DNA of 9,174 nt. Origin: an uncultured bacterium. Its GTDB lineage: Bacteria > Actinomycetota > Coriobacteriia > Coriobacteriales > Coriobacteriaceae. The number at the start of each line of letters is the position of its first letter. The first letter of the stretch is position 1. Position numbers and translations under genes: made by a program. Location: NCBI GenBank assembly GCA_905216075.1, contig CAJMSO010000059.1:1-9174 (forward strand), written 5' to 3'. Under the pieces are notes generated by a model, which searched no databases, was not told the origin of the DNA, and saw only the letters and a program-made list of their open reading frames with translations. Shown piece after piece: positions 6,517-9,174 of the stretch.

Positions 6517-7287
6517 TTGGCAAACGATACGAATGACGTGATGAGCACGAGTGGTGCCACCGGCGCCGAGACCACGCCGCTCATCGAGTTTCGCGACGTG
6601 GAGTTTTCCTATGCGGGCCATACGGTGGTCGACGGTGTTTCGCTGCAGGTGGACCGTGGAGAGCTCGTTGCCCTGCTTGGCCCCAACGGCTGCGGCAAGA
6701 CGACGATTATGCGCCTTATTAACGGCCTTGAACTCGCGGCCGCGGGGGCATACCTATTTGACGGGCACGTAATCGATGCGGCGTTTCTAAAGGATTCCGC
6801 GGCCGCTCAGCGTTTTCATCAGCGCGTGGGCTTTGTGTTCCAGAATGCCGACGCCCAGCTGTTCTGCGCTACGGTGGGCGAGGAAGTTGCTTTTGGTCCC
6901 GCGCAGATGGGACTGCCGGCAGACGAGCTCGAGCGCCGCGTGCGTGATGCTATGGGGCTGTTCCAGGTAGCCGATTTGGTTGATGCCTCGCCCTATCAGC
7001 TCTCGGGCGGGCAAAAGAAGCGCGTTGCGCTGGCTGCGGTGGTGTCGATGAACCCGGATATTCTGGTGCTCGATGAGCCCACCAACGGGCTCGACGAGGA
7101 TTCATGCGATATCGTGGTCAACTTCTTGCTGGCCTACGTCGCGGCGGGTAAGACGGTCTTGATGAGCACGCATCACCAGGATTTGGTGCGACGCCTGGGT
7201 GCCCGCGCCATCTATATCGACCGATATCACCATGTGGTCGAGGCGCCTTCGCCGTCGTATGGAACCGAAAGCGGTGCTACGGACTAG
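6517..7287 (+). CDS. nikO: ECF metal transporter ATPase NikO/CbiO
   Basis: This 256-residue ABC ATPase powers nickel/cobalt uptake with NikM and NikQ at the inner face of the membrane. Seen in order: Walker A GPNGCGKTT (55-63), Q-loop VFQNADAQLF (107-116, Q109), signature LSGGQ (162-166), Walker B ILVLDEP (182-188, catalytic E187), D-loop NGLDE (190-194) and switch His219. The residue after the switch histidine is another His (STHHQDLV), where related CbiO proteins usually have Asp. The protein begins with about 20 Ser/Thr/Ala-rich residues before the ATPase fold, starting at TTG 6517. It follows nikQ after 42 bases with no terminator between them, so it is the third gene of the operon. The family is certain; the metal specificity is inferred from the operon. 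Confidence 0.92.
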   Translation: MANDTNDVMSTSGATGAETTPLIEFRDVEFSYAGHTVVDGVSLQVDRGELVALLGPNGCGKTTIMRLINGLELAAAGAYLFDGHVIDAAFLKDSAAAQRFHQRVGFVFQNADAQLFCATVGEEVAFGPAQMGLPADELERRVRDAMGLFQVADLVDASPYQLSGGQKKRVALAAVVSMNPDILVLDEPTNGLDEDSCDIVVNFLLAYVAAGKTVLMSTHHQDLVRRLGARAIYIDRYHHVVEAPSPSYGTESGATD

Positions 7288-7307
7288 TTGCTGCGTAAAG
7301 CGTGCGT

Positions 7308-7325
7308 AGCCGCCCGCGCGGCTTT
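7308..7325 (+). terminator. Weak hairpin after nikO, possible terminator
   Basis: AGCCGC (7308-7313) and GCGGCT (7318-7323) form a perfect 6-bp GC-rich stem with a 4-base loop, followed by only three T. It lies 20 bases after the nikO stop and just upstream of the next promoter, so it is placed correctly for a terminator, but the stem and T run are short. Confidence 0.4.
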
Positions 7326-7332
7326 GCCGTGA

Positions 7333-7341
7333 TGGTATAGT
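7333..7341 (+). promoter_or_regulatory. Extended -10 promoter for the phospholipase-C-like gene
   Basis: TGGTATAGT is a perfect TGnTATnnT element, with core TATAGT at 7336-7341. No -35 is visible near 7313. Transcription would start around 7348, leaving about 20 bases before ATG 7368. Confidence 0.6.
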
Positions 7342-7357
7342 TATCCAGGTTTTTTAT

Positions 7358-7365
7358 GGGGGTGG
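7358..7365 (+). promoter_or_regulatory. G-rich ribosome binding site deciding the start at 7368
   Basis: GGGGGTGG lies 2-5 bases before ATG 7368. The upstream in-frame ATG 7356 would put the start within about 8 bases of the predicted 5' end and add only four residues, so 7368 is preferred. Confidence 0.45.
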
Positions 7366-7367
7366 CT

Positions 7368-8216
7368 ATGCCAAGCTGGAACATTCATATCGCTCAGACG
7401 GAGCGTTTGCTGGAGCGCACTGGTGCGCTTGCCAATAGCGTGCGCGACCGCAATGCCTTTTTGTTTGGCTGCGTGGTTCCGGATATCTTCGTGGGCTATA
7501 TGGTCCCTGGCATTGCCGATCCCATCCCGTACCGCATTACGCACTTTGCCAAGCCTGAGCCCATCCCTAAGCCTCGTGAGCATGAGTTCTGGGATACCTA
7601 TGTGGCACCGTTGCTTAAAAGTTCGCCCACCGGTGCGCCGGCCGCGGCGACCTCGATTATCGAGGAACGCGAGCGACTGAATCGCGTACACTATCCCCAG
7701 CGCTACAAGGACGCCGAGCCGGTTGCCGGTCCCGGCGCCTGTGAGTTCTCGCTTGCGTCCGAAGATGTGGCGCAGTCGCTGCTCGATTTAACGCTGGGCG
7801 TCTGGTCGCATCTGGTGGCCGATACCGTATGGAATACGCGCGTGAATCAGTACCTGGAGGCGCACGGCGGCAAGCCGTGCGAGGAATTCCGCATTAAAAA
7901 GCAAGGCGACTTTGACTGGTTTGGCAAGACGCTCGGCATTGTTTCGATTCCGCGCGCGACCGATCGCCTCTATACTGCGGCGACGCGTTTTGGTCAGTAT
8001 CCCATCCATAAGGAGTATGTGCTCAAGACCATCGGCGTTATGCACGAGATCGTGCGCGAAAACCCCGGCGAGCCCGATCATCCGCCGTATCGCTTGCTAA
8101 CCGAGGAGTTTTTCGATGCAACGTTTACCGAGGTCGTCGAGCTAACCGAGGCGGGTTTTGCCGCCCGTGTCGAATCGCCCGATGTGTCTGCGCTGCCCCT
8201 GATTGCTAGCTGCTAG
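7368..8216 (+). CDS. Zinc-dependent phospholipase C-like family protein (cytosolic)
   Basis: This 282-residue protein resembles the bacterial zinc-dependent phospholipase C family, whose members use His and Asp residues to bind zinc. It begins MPSWNIHIAQ with no signal peptide or membrane helix. Candidate metal residues appear in family order: W4/H7, D39 in FGCVVPDIF (33-41), H59 in RITHFAK, and H148/D152 in GVWSHLVADTVW (144-155), the HxxxD motif. The later His...HxxxE ligands of the secreted B. cereus enzyme are not obvious, so phospholipase activity is not established and a hydrolase acting on some other substrate is possible. Residues 65-125 are a polar, proline-rich insert. The gene has its own promoter, is unrelated to the metal operon and is tail-to-tail with the next gene, sharing a CTAG with its stop. 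ATG 7356 would give four more residues. Confidence 0.6.
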   Translation: MPSWNIHIAQTERLLERTGALANSVRDRNAFLFGCVVPDIFVGYMVPGIADPIPYRITHFAKPEPIPKPREHEFWDTYVAPLLKSSPTGAPAAATSIIEERERLNRVHYPQRYKDAEPVAGPGACEFSLASEDVAQSLLDLTLGVWSHLVADTVWNTRVNQYLEAHGGKPCEEFRIKKQGDFDWFGKTLGIVSIPRATDRLYTAATRFGQYPIHKEYVLKTIGVMHEIVRENPGEPDHPPYRLLTEEFFDATFTEVVELTEAGFAARVESPDVSALPLIASC

Positions 8217-9174
8217 CTGGCCGGCCCGGCAGTGAATAGCTCAACCCAATCGACAAGTAGCTCTTGCCGCAGGGCATCTTCGGCAGTGCACTCCTGTTTA
8301 GTCTTTGGGGTGTAGGGAAGCCCAGCCTTTTTATGGATGAGCTCGGCTATGTGGTTGAAGCTCTTCTTCTCCTTGATCTGGTCATAGGTAATTTGGATGA
8401 CATCGTAGCCCATGCTTGTGAGTGCGGTGGCGCGCTCGGCATCGGAGAGGCTCGCGGCTTCGCTGTCGTGGGCGGAGCGGCCTTGGCATTCAAGGATGAC
8501 GCCCATGCTGTCGGTGGCGCTTTCGATGAGGATATCGGCGTAGCAGCAGGTTTTGTCATACAGCGAACGTGCGGCGTCGCTGAGTGGGATGCGCACGTTG
8601 TTGGTGATGTCGATGCCCAGACCGCCCTCATCGCGGGGGAGCGAGATGAGAATTGACGTCTGGACTTCGAAGGGCGAGGCGGTCTGTCCTGTCATGCGTT
8701 CGGCGGCCCAGCGGAGCTGCTTAACGCCGCGCAGGCCTGCGGCCTGCTTGGCGAACGCGGCGATATCCGCTGCGGCAAGAAGCGGCGTGCGCTTCCACAA
8801 GCTGGTGTTATTGCCCTTGGTGTCGTTAACTCGCTCCCAGCCGCAGTTGGGTGGAATGAGCTTAAGCGAAATAGCTTCATCGAGTTGTTGTTGCGTTCGC
8901 TCGCAGGGCTTAAACACTGCAAAGGAGCCGCACATCTCGTAGCAAGCCATGAGTAACTGGCTGCGTGAGACCTGCGTGGCAAGGCTGAGCAGTGTGAACT
9001 CCGGGGACGTGACATCAAACCCATGCTCAGTCTGCCTAAACGACCCAGGAGGCGGCTCTTGGGTCAGGAGGTGCGATTTAAACAGGCTTCGCGACCCGGA
9101 TTGTGCTCGAGTGAATACTAGCCTGTGAAGCGGTGCGTGAAGCAGGTCTTTAACAACTGCATGACTTCCGAGGC
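8213..9174 (-). CDS. AbiEi-like / DUF559-type nuclease-fold protein (5' end beyond the window)
   Basis: The frame is open from the window edge to the TAG stop at 8215-8213, giving 319 visible residues without a start; the internal Met at 8950 lies within conserved-looking sequence and is not the true start. Residues 15-90 (for example LVFTRAQ, PPPGSF, DVTSPEFTLL, MACYEMCGSF) resemble the middle of AbiEi-type winged-helix proteins that carry a nuclease domain. The C-terminal half looks like a PD-(D/E)XK fold of the DUF559/Vsr kind: SPFE (E169), a GGLGID segment with NN, D213 in YADILIE, E228 and Q230 in ILECQG, then a DAERATALTSMGYDVIQIT stretch (244-262) as in that fold. The role is unknown; related proteins are often discussed with toxin-antitoxin or DNA-repair nucleases, but activity is not shown. 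No partner gene is visible. Base composition is a little less GC-rich than pheT. Confidence 0.65.
   Translation of the reverse strand, partial: LGSHAVVKDLLHAPLHRLVFTRAQSGSRSLFKSHLLTQEPPPGSFRQTEHGFDVTSPEFTLLSLATQVSRSQLLMACYEMCGSFAVFKPCERTQQQLDEAISLKLIPPNCGWERVNDTKGNNTSLWKRTPLLAAADIAAFAKQAAGLRGVKQLRWAAERMTGQTASPFEVQTSILISLPRDEGGLGIDITNNVRIPLSDAARSLYDKTCCYADILIESATDSMGVILECQGRSAHDSEAASLSDAERATALTSMGYDVIQITYDQIKEKKSFNHIAELIHKKAGLPYTPKTKQECTAEDALRQELLVDWVELFTAGPAS

Overview
The window looks like chromosomal DNA from a high-GC Gram-positive gut actinobacterium, most likely Collinsella or a close Coriobacteriia relative. This rests on strong G/C preference at third codon positions, a T-box leader in front of pheS, extended -10 promoters, and the protein families seen. 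The genus is an inference, not a proof. No rRNA, tRNA, CRISPR array, insertion sequence or phage gene is visible.

Left edge (1-587): the first 27 codons of an unidentified lysine-rich protein run off the left end on the minus strand. Divergently, an extended -10 promoter (202-210) starts a phenylalanine T-box leader (about 217-502). Its Stem I base, UUC specifier, T-box sequence and terminator can all be placed. The leader controls pheS (588-1664) and pheT (1849-4329), the two subunits of phenylalanyl-tRNA synthetase. The 184-base gap between them holds a 93-base imperfect palindrome that folds better as minus-strand RNA and may be an interspersed repeat.

Middle (4330-7287): a strong hairpin terminator after pheT is physically interleaved with the promoter of the next operon. 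Just after that promoter lies a perfect 28-bp palindrome, GTGTTAC-N14-GTAACAC, which matches the form of a NikR (nickel repressor) operator. It precedes a three-gene ECF-type metal transporter: a NikM/CbiM substrate-binding membrane protein with a fused NikN-like C-terminal part, a NikQ/CbiQ (EcfT-like) membrane protein, and a NikO/CbiO ATPase. The operator, the MN fusion and the lack of room for a cobalamin riboswitch make nickel the more likely substrate, although homology alone would usually give a 'cobalt transporter' label.

Right (7288-9174): after a weak hairpin and another extended -10 promoter comes a cytosolic protein resembling the zinc-dependent phospholipase C family (282 aa). It converges on a minus-strand gene that runs off the right end; the two stop codons overlap in a shared CTAG. 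The right-hand gene (319 residues visible) has a region like the AbiEi-type winged-helix proteins and a C-terminal PD-(D/E)XK nuclease-like (DUF559/Vsr-like) domain.
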